From contig JAPLTX010000061.1 of the NCBI GenBank assembly GCA_026397915.1, positions 195,200 to 259,199 on the forward strand: DNA of 64,000 bases. The letters run 5' to 3'. Under the pieces are notes generated by a model that saw only the letters and a program-made list of their open reading frames with translations, was not told the origin of the DNA and did not search any database. This DNA comes from Verrucomicrobiota bacterium (GTDB taxonomy: Bacteria; Verrucomicrobiota; Verrucomicrobiia; CAIQCK01). Of this stretch, positions 36,284-44,144 are shown one piece after another. A program made the translations under genes and the position numbers. The stretch's first letter is position 1. Every line of letters begins with the position of its first letter.

Positions 36284-37318
36284 ATGACGACTCTAATCAA
36301 GATTGCAGTCGTTTGCGGTTTGGCGGGACTCACTTCGACGGCGTTTGCGGAGAAGGTCGTGTTGCGCGTCGGGCATTTCCCGAACGTGACGCACGCGCAA
36401 GCCATGATCGCGCATGGCCTGAGCCGCGAAGGGAAAGGATGGTTTGAGCAACGGCTGGGGCCGGACGTGGAGGTGCAGTGGTTCGTCTATAACGCCGGGC
36501 CGAGCGCGATGGAGGCGATCTTCACCAAGGGCCTCGACATCACTTACGTCGGACCCAATCCTGCCATCAATGCACACTTGAAATCGCGCGGTGCGGAAAT
36601 CCGCATCGTGGCCGGCGCGTGCGGCGGCGGCGCGGCGTTGGTGGTGCAACCGGACGGGCGCATCAAGGCGGACGGAGACTTTCGCGGCAGGAGAGTGGCG
36701 ACGCCGCAGCTCGGCAACACGCAAGACGTGGCCGCGCGGGCGTGGCTGGCGTCGAAAGGGTTTCGGGTGACGATGACCGGTGGCGACGCGCTGGTGGTGC
36801 CGGCAGCCAATCCCGACCAGCTCGCGTTGTTCCAAAAAGGCGACATGGACGCGGTGTGGACGGTGGAGCCGTGGGTGACGCGGCTGGTGCTGGAGGCGAA
36901 GGGCCGCGTGTATCTGGAGGAAAGCGCGCTCTGGCCGCAGACCGGCGGCCGGTATGTCACAACGCATCTGGTCAGCAGCGTGCGATTCCTGAAGGAACGA
37001 CCGGCGTTGCTCAAACGATGGATCGCCGCGCATGTCGAGTTGACGCAGTGGATCAACCAGCAACCCGATGACGCGAAGCGTGTCCTTAACGCCGAGACCA
37101 AGGCAGAAACGACGAAGGCGTTGCCGCGCGAGACGCTCGACGGCGCATGGCGGCGGCTGGAGCTGACGCACGACCCGATTTGCGCGTCGCTGCTTAAATC
37201 CGCTGAGGACGCGCACCGCATCGGGTTTCTTCGGGAGAAGCCGGATCTGTCACGGATTTACGATTTGAGATTGCTGAACGAGGTCTTGCGTGAGAAAGGT
37301 TTGACGGAGATTCCATGA
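36284..37318 (+). CDS. ABC transporter substrate-binding protein, sulfonate/taurine/nitrate type
   Basis: A 344-residue periplasmic binding protein with a signal peptide (MTTLIKIAVVCGLAGLTSTAFA) and a mature start VLRVGHFPNVTHAQAM. The core has IFTKGLDITYVGPNPAINAH, VVQPDGRIK and WTVEPWVTRLVLEAKG. This is the NrtA/SsuA/TauA family, which binds nitrate, alkanesulfonates, taurine or thiamine precursors. A purine-rich GGAAGAGAAGC ribosome site is present. It overlaps the ATPase gene by four bases (ATGA). Because cys genes lie in the same window, sulfonate uptake is attractive, but no monooxygenase gene (ssuD, tauD) is near to support it. Confidence 0.88.
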   Translation: MTTLIKIAVVCGLAGLTSTAFAEKVVLRVGHFPNVTHAQAMIAHGLSREGKGWFEQRLGPDVEVQWFVYNAGPSAMEAIFTKGLDITYVGPNPAINAHLKSRGAEIRIVAGACGGGAALVVQPDGRIKADGDFRGRRVATPQLGNTQDVAARAWLASKGFRVTMTGGDALVVPAANPDQLALFQKGDMDAVWTVEPWVTRLVLEAKGRVYLEESALWPQTGGRYVTTHLVSSVRFLKERPALLKRWIAAHVELTQWINQQPDDAKRVLNAETKAETTKALPRETLDGAWRRLELTHDPICASLLKSAEDAHRIGFLREKPDLSRIYDLRLLNEVLREKGLTEIP

Positions 37319-38130
37319 GTGTGATCCACGAAGAACTCCGCCCCGTGCCGCCGCTGAAACTGGAGGTGGAACATGTTTCGAAGACGTTCCGCGCCAAGCA
37401 CGCGACGACCCATGCGCTCGACGACGTGAGCCTGACGGTGGGCGAGGGCGAGTTTGTGTGCCTAGTCGGGCCGAGCGGTTGCGGCAAATCCACTCTCCTG
37501 AACATCATCGCGGGGCTGGACACAGCCGACAGCGGCCATGTCCTCGCCGACGGCAAGCCGGTGACCGGACCAGGCCGCGACCGGATGGTTATGTTCCAGG
37601 AGTCAGCGTTGTTCCCGTGGCTCGACGTGCTGGACAACGTGCTGTTCGGGCTGAAGCTCAAGCCCAACCTGAACAACCGCGAGCGGGTCGAGGTGGCCAA
37701 CTTTTACCTGCAACTGGTGGGGCTTGAAAAATTTCACCGTGCGAACATCCACGAGCTTTCCGGCGGCATGAAGCAGCGTGTGGCGCTGGCGCGGGCGCTG
37801 GCGCCGAATCCACGCGTGCTGTTGATGGACGAGCCTTTCGGGGCGCTGGACGCGCTGACGCGGGAACAGTTGTATGGCGACATCCAGAGCATTTGGGAGA
37901 AACGGCGCAAGACGATCGTCTTCGTCACGCACAACGTGCGCGAGGCGGTCTGCCTCGGCGAACGCGTGCTGCTGTTCTCGCCGCGGCCCGGCCGCATCGA
38001 AGAAGAGTTCCGGGTTGATCTGCCACATCCGCGCGACATCAACAGCGTCAGCTTGGCGGAGCACGCCGCAAAAATCATGGGGGCGCTGAAACGACACTTG
38101 CAGCCCGCAGGCTCGGAGGTGGCGGAATGA
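37315..38130 (+). CDS. ABC transporter ATPase, sulfonate/taurine/nitrate type
   Basis: A 271-residue ATPase with Walker A GPSGCGKST, signature LSGGMKQRVALARALA and Walker B VLLMDEPFGALDALTR. The Q-loop is FQESALFPWLDV, which is typical of the SsuB/TauB/NrtD subgroup. It powers import with the membrane subunit that follows. It overlaps both neighbours by four bases (ATGA junctions), so the three proteins are translated together. The substrate class comes from the family and the neighbours only. Confidence 0.92.
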   Translation: MSVIHEELRPVPPLKLEVEHVSKTFRAKHATTHALDDVSLTVGEGEFVCLVGPSGCGKSTLLNIIAGLDTADSGHVLADGKPVTGPGRDRMVMFQESALFPWLDVLDNVLFGLKLKPNLNNRERVEVANFYLQLVGLEKFHRANIHELSGGMKQRVALARALAPNPRVLLMDEPFGALDALTREQLYGDIQSIWEKRRKTIVFVTHNVREAVCLGERVLLFSPRPGRIEEEFRVDLPHPRDINSVSLAEHAAKIMGALKRHLQPAGSEVAE

Positions 38131-38891
38131 AGCGCATCGTGACAGCGGCGGTCGTCTTCGCGTCACTGGTGGCGTTGTGGGAAACGCTGGTGCGCGCGGG
38201 CATCTGGTCGCCAGTGATGGTGCCGTCACCGCTCAGCGTGGTCGAGTATATCATCGGCGCGATCCGCGACGGCACGTTGTGGCAGGCCGCGCTTGTCACG
38301 CTGCGCCGGCTGATGGCCGGCTACGCGCTGGGAGTGGTCGTCGGGCTGCCGCTCGGGCTGCTGACGGCGCGGTTCAAGTTCTGCGAAGACACGCTGGGCA
38401 TCATCGCTCTCGGCCTGCAAACACTGCCGAGCATCTGCTGGGTGCCGCTGGCGATGCTGTGGTTCGGCCAGACGGAGGCGGCGATGCTGTTTGTCGTCAT
38501 TATGGGCACGGTCTGGTCCGTGCTTATCGCCACCGACAACGGCGTGCGCAACGTGCCTCCGATCTACAAACGCGCTGCGCAAACGATGGGATCGAAACGG
38601 TTGCACATGTGGGTGAGGGTGATCCTGCCGGCATCGCTGCCGTTCGTCGTCAGCGGCATGAAACAAGGTTGGGCGTTCGCGTGGCGGTCGCTGATGGCGG
38701 CGGAGGTTTATGTGACGATCCTGACCGGCTTCGGCCTTGGCCATCTGTTGCATTACGGCCGTGAACTGCACGCCATGGATCAGGTTATCGCTGTCATGCT
38801 CGTAATCATCCTGATCGGCTTGCTTGCCGATAAGATCGTTTTTTCACCCTGGGAAAGGTTTCTCCACCGCCGCTGGGGCACGGCCAAATAG
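38127..38891 (+). CDS. ABC transporter permease, sulfonate/taurine/nitrate type
   Basis: A 254-residue inner-membrane permease with about six hydrophobic helices and the EAA loop. The family pattern VPLAMLWFGQTEAAMLFVVI is near residues 110-129, followed by IYKRAAQTMGSKRLHMWVRV. The latter is the cytoplasmic loop that contacts the ATPase. It is the third gene of the transporter operon. A strong bidirectional terminator lies 50 bp after its stop. It belongs to the SsuC/TauC/NrtB group. Confidence 0.92.
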   Translation: MKRIVTAAVVFASLVALWETLVRAGIWSPVMVPSPLSVVEYIIGAIRDGTLWQAALVTLRRLMAGYALGVVVGLPLGLLTARFKFCEDTLGIIALGLQTLPSICWVPLAMLWFGQTEAAMLFVVIMGTVWSVLIATDNGVRNVPPIYKRAAQTMGSKRLHMWVRVILPASLPFVVSGMKQGWAFAWRSLMAAEVYVTILTGFGLGHLLHYGRELHAMDQVIAVMLVIILIGLLADKIVFSPWERFLHRRWGTAK

Positions 38892-38942
38892 CGTTGTCGT
38901 TGGGCGACATTACCGGCCTGCGTCACGCGTTTCCGAGTCACG

Positions 38943-38989
38943 CCAAACAAAAAGAGCGTCCCGCTTGCGCGAGACGCTCTTTTGTTTGG
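38943..38989. terminator. Bidirectional intrinsic terminator
   Basis: A hairpin with stem GAGCGTC-CGC and loop TTGC is flanked by A-rich sequence on the left and TTTTGTTT on the right. One C/A mismatch interrupts the stem, and the flanks CCAAACAAA and TTTGTTTGG extend the pairing. It can end the ABC transporter transcript (+) and the first RRM gene (-), which converge here. Confidence 0.88.
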
Positions 38990-39014
38990 GAACGGAAATC
39001 GTTCCGCAGTCGGA

Positions 39015-39350
39015 TTAACGCCGGCCGCCGCGGCTGCCGCGATCACCGCCGCGACCGCCACCGCCGTAACCGCCGCCACCGCCACCGCCGCGGGGACGTT
39101 CTTCGCGCGGACGGGCTTCATTGACCGTCAGGGCGCGACCGTCGAGTTCCTTGCCGTTGAACTGGGAGACGGCCGCCGTGGCCTCCTCCTGAGAACCCAT
39201 CGTCACGAACGCAAAGCCGCGGGATTTGCCCGTGAACTTGTCCGTGATGAGTTCGCACGCGGTGACGTTGCCGGCCTGTTTGAAGAGGTCGAGCACTTCA
39301 CCCTCGGTGGTGTTAAACGACAGGTTGCCTACGAATAGCTTTGTAGCCAT
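39015..39350 (-). CDS. RRM-type RNA-binding protein with glycine-rich tail, copy A
   Basis: A 111-residue protein with one RNA recognition motif: RNP2 is KLFVGNL (4-10) and RNP1 is KSRGFAFVTM (42-51). A tail of about 30 residues rich in Gly, Arg and Tyr follows (RGGGGGGGYGGGGRGGDRG region). It resembles the cold-inducible glycine-rich RNA-binding proteins of cyanobacteria and other bacteria, which act as RNA chaperones. It is a paralogue of the gene at 39705-40043 with about 90 percent protein identity by eye. Upstream is a leader nearly identical to that of the paralogue. It ends just before a bidirectional terminator. Confidence 0.93.
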   Translation of the reverse strand: MATKLFVGNLSFNTTEGEVLDLFKQAGNVTACELITDKFTGKSRGFAFVTMGSQEEATAAVSQFNGKELDGRALTVNEARPREERPRGGGGGGGYGGGGRGGDRGSRGGRR

Positions 39351-39365
39351 TTTCTTACTCTTGTC

Positions 39366-39462
39366 CTTCTGCTGCGGTGGGAGCTTGCGTGACTGTTCCC
39401 GACTTCTTCGGGTTTCGGATCATCACCAGCTATCAAGGCTGCCTGACAATCTACCAACTCAC
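39366..39462 (-). promoter_or_regulatory. Conserved 5' leader of RRM gene copy A
   Basis: The 73 nt at 39390-39462 match the leader of the paralogue (40084-40156) at 72 of 73 positions, and similarity continues to about 39366. In the mRNA it contains the hairpin CCCGA-AGAAG-TCGGG and a CAGC-CTTGATA-GCTG hairpin. The single difference between the copies falls in the loop of the latter. This is a candidate structured leader for auto-regulation or cold response. No known riboswitch class was recognised. Confidence 0.7.
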
Positions 39463-39614
39463 CGCGAACCGCTTCCAACTGCGAGCGGCGGAACAGTAAC
39501 CAAAAGCTTCTGAATTTCAACCATCTTTTTTCGTAAAAAAGCCGCCTAAACCAAGCTCCAACCATCGCAACGTTGCAAGCCCTTTTCCGCGCAGGATACG
39601 AGTGGTTCCCCAAC

Positions 39615-39646
39615 AAAAAGGGCGCCTCGTTTGCACGAGACGCCCT
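39615..39646 (-). terminator. Intrinsic terminator of RRM gene copy B
   Basis: On the minus strand the sequence reads GGGCGTCTCGT, loop GCAA, ACGAGGCGCCC and then TTTTT. One internal T/C position interrupts the stem. It lies about 60 bp after the copy B stop at 39705. The loop and mismatch position match the copy A terminator, so the whole unit including the terminator seems duplicated. Confidence 0.88.
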
Positions 39647-39704
39647 CTTGTCAGAACAAAAGTTCCATCAGCCGCGGACGCAAATCCGCGGCCCTACGAC
39701 CGGC

Positions 39705-40043
39705 TTAATACCGGCCGCCGCGACCGCCGCGATCACCGCCGCGACCGCCGCCGCCGTAACCGCCGCCGCCGCCGCCACCGCCACGGGGGCGTTCTTCGCG
39801 GGGACGGGCTTCGTTGACCGTCAGGGCACGGCCGTCGAGTTCTTTGCCGTTGAATTGAGTGACGGCCGCAGTGGCCTCCTCTTGCGTTCCCATCGTCACG
39901 AACGCGAACCCGCGGGACTTGCTGGTGAACTTGTCCACGATGAGTTCGCACGCGCTGACGTTGCCCGCCTGCTTGAACAGGTCGAGGATATCGCCTTCGG
40001 TGGTGTTAAACGACAGGTTGCCTACGAATAGCTTTGTAGCCAT
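39705..40043 (-). CDS. RRM-type RNA-binding protein with glycine-rich tail, copy B
   Basis: A 112-residue paralogue of the gene at 39015-39350, with the same RNP2 KLFVGNL and RNP1 KSRGFAFVTM. Differences cluster in the loops (GDILDLF for GEVLDLF, VDKFTSK for TDKFTGK). The Gly/Arg-rich tail is one residue longer and ends RGGRGGRY. Synonymous changes between the copies are common, while the upstream leader is almost unchanged. The pair probably arose by tandem duplication of a whole transcription unit. The cellular RNA targets are unknown; a chaperone role in cold or stress is inferred from the family. Confidence 0.93.
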   Translation of the reverse strand: MATKLFVGNLSFNTTEGDILDLFKQAGNVSACELIVDKFTSKSRGFAFVTMGTQEEATAAVTQFNGKELDGRALTVNEARPREERPRGGGGGGGGYGGGGRGGDRGGRGGRY

Positions 40044-40057
40044 TTTATACTATTTTC

Positions 40058-40156
40058 CTTCTGCTGCGGTGGGAGCTAGGCGGTGACTGTTCCCGACTTC
40101 TTCGGGTTTCGGATCATCACCAGCTATCGAGGCTGCCTGACAATCTACCAACTCAC
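40058..40156 (-). promoter_or_regulatory. Conserved 5' leader of RRM gene copy B
   Basis: The 73 nt at 40084-40156 are identical to copy A except at one base in a predicted loop. The flanks 40058-40083 are similar with small indels (AGCTAGGCGG against AGCTTGCG). It has the same CCCGA-AGAAG-TCGGG hairpin about 40 nt before the ATG. The upstream ends diverge abruptly at 40157, which marks the edge of the conserved element. Confidence 0.7.
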
Positions 40157-40336
40157 TGCTGAATCTGCCTACTGCGAGCACGCCCGACCTTACGCAAACG
40201 CGCAAAAATAGCAACATGATTTTCCAAGAATCGTCGGTGGGGCGGTAATCTTGTTGTGTCGCGGTGCCGACAGGATACGGCTCTGCGAGAGCGCAACCGG
40301 AGCGGCCAGTGGTTCGGCGGTTGAGTTCACAACCCA

Positions 40337-40363
40337 CCCCGTAGCGACGCCGCTACCACGGGG
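40337..40363. repeat. REP-like hairpin
   Basis: A nested hairpin: outer CCCCG/CGGGG and inner TAGCG/CGCTA around ACGC, with an unpaired CCA on the 3' side. The GTAGCG...CGCTAC core resembles the arms of the REPIN near 11.9 kb (TGTAGCGGCG). It is therefore likely a related dispersed element, though only one arm is present here. A T-run (GGGGTTTCCCTT) follows but is weak. Confidence 0.5.
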
Positions 40364-40523
40364 TTTCCCTTATCGGGTTGATGCTCAATCACTGATCCCA
40401 AGCGATAAACTCCAGAGGGTTGGGGAGAGCGCCCCCAAGCCGCTGTTGGCAAGCTGGCCCGATGAAAACCGGCAGCCGCAAAAAAGGAAGCCGGTGACGA
40501 TCTTCTCCGACAGGCCGATCTGA

Positions 40524-40550
40524 GTTGTGTGGTTTTGAAAACAACACAAC
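40524..40550. promoter_or_regulatory. Imperfect palindrome upstream of tolQ
   Basis: GTTGTGTGGTTT and AAACAACACAAC pair over 11 bases with one mismatch and a 3-nt centre. It lies 57 bp before the tolQ start, so it may be an operator or a leader hairpin. No binding protein is suggested by the sequence. Confidence 0.4.
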
Positions 40551-40606
40551 ATGCCATTCTGAAATGGTTGTAAATCGCGCGGAACCCGCTAGAATGCGGC
40601 CCCAAT

Positions 40607-41344
40607 ATGATTCCCGATTTTTTGTTCACGCTGCCGCTGGCAGACATCAGCTACTCGTTCAGCGCGGCGCATCTGCCGGGCAAGGTTGTCATCGGCATCC
40701 TGATGGTGTTCTCGATTTTTGCGTGGACGGTCATGTTCACCAAGTTAGGCGAGGTCAGTCGCACGCGGCGTTTGAATAAACAGTTTCTGGAAGCGTTCCG
40801 GTCGGAGAAGAGCGCGTTCGATCTTTTCAGCCAGCGCGTGCGTGTGGAAGGCTGTTCCTTGTTTGAAATCTACACGGCCGGTTGCAAGGAGCTGAAGAAC
40901 TATCACGGCATCGAGTCCGAGCCGACGGTGGCGGTTGGATTGCTGGCGCCAGCCGGGGGCAGGCGCGTCACACTCAAGCAGATGGACCATATCAAAGGCG
41001 TGATCGAGCGGACGGTGGCGGAGCAGGGGTTGAAACTGGAGCAGGGCCTCGTGATGCTGGCAACGGCGGTCAGCGGCGCGCCGTTTCTCGGATTGCTCGG
41101 CACGGTTTGGGGCGTCATGGACGCATTCGGCGAGATCGCAATCCAGGGCAACGCCAGCCTCACAACAATGGCGCCCGGCGTCAGCGGCGCGCTCATCACG
41201 ACGGTGACGGGTCTGCTCGTGGCCATTCCCTCCATGTTTGCCTATAACTGGCTGGTTCATAGCATCCGCGGGATGACAGTGGAGATGGACAATTTTGCGA
41301 GCGAGCTGGCCACCGCGCTGGAGCGCGAGTTTGTGCGGGAGTGA
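40607..41344 (+). CDS. tolQ: TolQ/ExbB family proton channel
   Basis: A 245-residue inner-membrane protein of the MotA/TolQ/ExbB family. There are three hydrophobic helices: one near the N-terminus (LPGKVVIGILMVFSIFAWTV) and two in the C-terminal half (LGLLGTVWGVMDAF and GALITTVTGLLVAIPSMF). Between the first and second is the long cytoplasmic domain. With TolR it forms the proton-driven motor that energises TolA and Pal during cell constriction. It is the first gene of a tolQ-tolR-tolA/tonB-tolB-pal operon and starts seven bases before the next ribosome site region. Confidence 0.93.
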   Translation: MIPDFLFTLPLADISYSFSAAHLPGKVVIGILMVFSIFAWTVMFTKLGEVSRTRRLNKQFLEAFRSEKSAFDLFSQRVRVEGCSLFEIYTAGCKELKNYHGIESEPTVAVGLLAPAGGRRVTLKQMDHIKGVIERTVAEQGLKLEQGLVMLATAVSGAPFLGLLGTVWGVMDAFGEIAIQGNASLTTMAPGVSGALITTVTGLLVAIPSMFAYNWLVHSIRGMTVEMDNFASELATALEREFVRE

Positions 41345-41351
41345 AGTTGCC

Positions 41352-41768
41352 ATGCGCCGTTTCTCCCAACGTCATTTGTCGGTGCTGGCGGAAATCAACA
41401 TCACGCCGCTGCTGGACCTGGCGTTCGTGTTGCTGATCATCTTTATCATCACGACGCCGCTGTTTGAGCAATCCATCGGCGTCAACCTCGCCAAGGCCGC
41501 CAAAGCGCAGCAGCAGAAGCCAACGCGCGGCCGCACGGTGAGCATTGACAAGGCGGGACAGATTTACATTGACCGCTCGCCGGTGGACCTCGACACGCTG
41601 CGGGCGTCCATGAGCGCACTGCACAACGAAGACCAGGACGTGGCGGTGCTCATACGGGTGGACAAACAACAACAGTTCGAGAAATTCGTGCAGGTGCTGG
41701 ACGCGCTCAAAGGCGCCGGCATCAGCCACGTGGGTATCGTGGCGTTGAGTGAAGGTCAGTCGCGTTAG
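41352..41768 (+). CDS. tolR: TolR/ExbD family protein
   Basis: A 138-residue protein with a short cytoplasmic N-terminus, one membrane helix (about 19-35) and a periplasmic domain. The essential Asp of the helix is in ITPLLDLAFVLL (D22). The C-terminal part has VSIDKAGQIYIDRSPV and the final strand ISHVGIVALSE. It couples proton flow through TolQ to the periplasmic partners. The ATG at 41352 follows the tolQ stop by seven bases, and the frame that begins earlier overlaps tolQ and is a shadow. Confidence 0.92.
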   Translation: MRRFSQRHLSVLAEINITPLLDLAFVLLIIFIITTPLFEQSIGVNLAKAAKAQQQKPTRGRTVSIDKAGQIYIDRSPVDLDTLRASMSALHNEDQDVAVLIRVDKQQQFEKFVQVLDALKGAGISHVGIVALSEGQSR

Positions 41769-41770
41769 CG

Positions 41771-42859
41771 ATGGAAGCAAAGAATGACGATCCAAGATAC
41801 CGCTGGAACTTGTTCCTTTCGGCGGTGCTGCATGTCGCGCTGATTGGCGCGGTCATGATGTGGGCGGCTTTCGCGCCGAAGCAGGCCGATCAACCGGTGT
41901 GGCTCGAACTCGGCATGGGCGGCGAAGCCGGTGGCGGCAGCGGCAGCGAAGGCGGCGGCAACTCGGAGCCGTCCCTGCCCTCGACGACGCCGACCGAGGA
42001 ACCCGCGCCCGCGCCGCCCGGCGATCCTGCCGTGGTTGAAGAAACGCCGAAGCCGCCGCCCAAACCGGTGGCGAAATTCGACACGGTCAAGCCCGCGCCT
42101 CCGCCGAAGGAGGACACGCGCCAGCCCGTGATTCACACCGAGCAACCGAAGAAGATTGAGAAACCCAAGCCGCAAACAAAGAAGCAGCCGCAACCCCAGC
42201 CTCCCGCGAAGGCCGAAGCGACTAACAAAATCAAGACCTCCACCACGCTGGTGCAGCGGACAAAAACCGGCGTGCCAAACTCCAAGGCAGTAAACAGCAA
42301 GGGCACCGGCCCCGCCAACAGCAAGGGCAAGAGCACCAAGCTGGCCGGCCGCAGTTTCAACGCGGACAGTTTCAAGAAAGGCATGTTCAACAAGTTGGGC
42401 TACGGCTCTCATGGCGGCACTGGGCCCGGCACCGGCAGCGGCAGCAAGTCAGGTCCGGGAACGGGCCGCGGTTCCGGCCAATATGCGGGCGCAGGCTCCG
42501 GACCGGGATCGAGACTGGGCACAGGCTCGGGTTCCGGCACCGGACCGGGCACCGGCGGCGGTCTGCCTTCGGAGTTCGGCTGGTATTATCTCTTGATCAA
42601 GGATGCGATGGATCGCGCGTGGACGCAGCCGAGCCAGTTGCAAGGGCGCCTGAACTGCGTGGTTTTCATCCGTATCCAGCGCGATGGCACCATCAGCTAT
42701 GTCTGGTTCGACCAACGATCGGGCAATCCTGTGATGGACGAGTCGGTGCTTTCTGCTGTAAATAGTGTGCGCCGGATCAGACCGTTGCCGCCCGGCTTGG
42801 GCAACGCCTATGTGGACATCCCGGTTGCGTTCGAATTGAAACCAAAGGGGCCGGGTTGA
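41771..42859 (+). CDS. TolA/TonB-like energy transducer
   Basis: A 362-residue protein with one N-terminal membrane helix (about residues 12-36). A long Pro/Lys-rich periplasmic spacer follows (about 60-200), then a Gly/Ser-rich segment of about 60 residues. The C-terminal TonB/TolA fold (about 275-360) has VVFIRIQRDGTISYVWFDQR and NSVRRIRPLPPGL. It occupies the TolA position between tolR and tolB and should span the periplasm to reach TolB/Pal. The C-terminal domain reads closer to TonB than to classical TolA, so it is given no symbol. The Gly-rich part is low complexity and may vary in length between strains. Confidence 0.85.
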   Translation: MEAKNDDPRYRWNLFLSAVLHVALIGAVMMWAAFAPKQADQPVWLELGMGGEAGGGSGSEGGGNSEPSLPSTTPTEEPAPAPPGDPAVVEETPKPPPKPVAKFDTVKPAPPPKEDTRQPVIHTEQPKKIEKPKPQTKKQPQPQPPAKAEATNKIKTSTTLVQRTKTGVPNSKAVNSKGTGPANSKGKSTKLAGRSFNADSFKKGMFNKLGYGSHGGTGPGTGSGSKSGPGTGRGSGQYAGAGSGPGSRLGTGSGSGTGPGTGGGLPSEFGWYYLLIKDAMDRAWTQPSQLQGRLNCVVFIRIQRDGTISYVWFDQRSGNPVMDESVLSAVNSVRRIRPLPPGLGNAYVDIPVAFELKPKGPG

Positions 42860-42877
42860 TTTTTTAAGGAGTTATTG

Positions 42878-44095
42878 ATGAAACATCGTATGTGGAGTGT
42901 CTTGGTTTTGTGCGGAGTCGCGGGTGCTGTCATGGCGACGACGCCGGCGCGGATCGTGATCAGCAAGGGTTCGGCGCCGAAGATCAACATCGCCGTCGAG
43001 TCGTTCGGCGGCGATGCGAACGCGCAGCAAATCGCGGCGGTGCTCGCCAGCGATTTGGTGCGCTCGGATTGGTTCAACTACGTCGCGGCGGCCAATGCGG
43101 AAGTCATTGTGCGCGGCTCGGTGTCCGGCGGCTCGTTGAATGGGGCGGTCTTCAGCCGCGGCGGCTCGACGCCGGTGCTGCAAAAAGTTTGCGCTGGCGA
43201 CGGCTCCAACCCACGCAGCGTGGCGCACCAGATGGCCGACGAAATCGTGCGCAACATCGCCGGCAAACCCGGCATCGCGCAAACCAAGATCGCGTGTGTC
43301 GCCAGCGGCACGGGCAGCAAGGAGATTTACGTGATGGACTACGACGGCGCGAACGTGAAGCGTCTCACCAACGACCACACGCTCACCGTGCGGCCGCGTT
43401 TTGGCCCGAACCGCCGCACGCTCGTCTATACCAGCTACCGCAGCGGCTGGCCGGACGTTTACATCATGCCCGACGTCGCCGCGCCCGCGCCGCGCCGCGT
43501 GTCCTATTATCCCGGCCTGAACACCGGCGGTGCAATCTCGCCCGACGGCCGGCGACTCGCACTCATCCTCAGCAAGGACGGCAATCCCGAACTCTACCTC
43601 ATGGACCTCGCCAGCAACGCGCTGACGCGGATGAGCCGCACGCGGCAGGCAGAGTCGTCGCCGTGCTGGTCGCCGGACGGTTCGCAAATCTGCTTCGTCA
43701 GCGACCGCGCGGGTCAGCCGCAGCTTTACATGATACCGGCCTCCGGCGGCGAGGCGCGCCGCGTCACATTCGGCGGTTACAAGACCGAGCCGGATTGGGC
43801 GAGCTGGTCGGTGTCGGCGGAAGTGCCGGACATTTGTTTCTCCGCGCGCGCCGGCCGGCAGTTTCAGGTGTTCGGCCTGAAGTCGCGCACCGGCGAGGAG
43901 CTGCTGCTGACGCAGGACGGCGCGGACAACGAAGACCCGTGCTGGGCGCCCGACGGCCGCCACATCGTTTACTCGCGGACGGTCAGCCATCGTTCGTCGC
44001 TTTATATCCTTGACGCCTTTACGGGCCGGACGATAGAACTCAACCCGAATTTGCGCGTCTTGGGCGATTGCACAGCGCCCGCATGGTCGCGTTGA
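42878..44095 (+). CDS. tolB: TolB beta-propeller protein
   Basis: A 405-residue periplasmic protein with a signal peptide (cleaved near GAVMATTPA). An N-terminal TolB domain precedes a six-bladed propeller with WD40-like repeats such as VMDYDGANVKRLTNDHTL, LMDLASNALTRMSRT and WSPDGSQICFVSDR. TolB binds Pal and is displaced by TolA as part of the Tol-Pal cycle. The ATG at 42878 has a TAAGGAG ribosome site; a TTG just before it is an unlikely start. The order tolB then pal is the usual one. Confidence 0.93.
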   Translation: MKHRMWSVLVLCGVAGAVMATTPARIVISKGSAPKINIAVESFGGDANAQQIAAVLASDLVRSDWFNYVAAANAEVIVRGSVSGGSLNGAVFSRGGSTPVLQKVCAGDGSNPRSVAHQMADEIVRNIAGKPGIAQTKIACVASGTGSKEIYVMDYDGANVKRLTNDHTLTVRPRFGPNRRTLVYTSYRSGWPDVYIMPDVAAPAPRRVSYYPGLNTGGAISPDGRRLALILSKDGNPELYLMDLASNALTRMSRTRQAESSPCWSPDGSQICFVSDRAGQPQLYMIPASGGEARRVTFGGYKTEPDWASWSVSAEVPDICFSARAGRQFQVFGLKSRTGEELLLTQDGADNEDPCWAPDGRHIVYSRTVSHRSSLYILDAFTGRTIELNPNLRVLGDCTAPAWSR

Positions 44096-44144
44096 GTTGC
44101 GGATTTGGAATTACGGAAAAACACGTTGGTTTGAAGGAGACAAG

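Larger units (their letters stand above)
40157..40606. other. 450-bp intergenic region upstream of tolQ
   Basis: No convincing frame is present. The region must contain the promoter of RRM copy B on the minus strand and of the tol operon on the plus strand. It holds a REP-like hairpin (40337-40363) and an imperfect palindrome near tolQ (40524-40550). The segment 40400-40500 is G/C-rich with several possible stems, but no recognised RNA family was found. Confidence 0.5.

Noticed and set aside
40370..40525. Cobalamin or other riboswitch before tolQ
   Set aside because: There are stems and a GATGAAAACCGG stretch, but no B12 box and no match to other known classes. The downstream tol genes would not be expected to have one.
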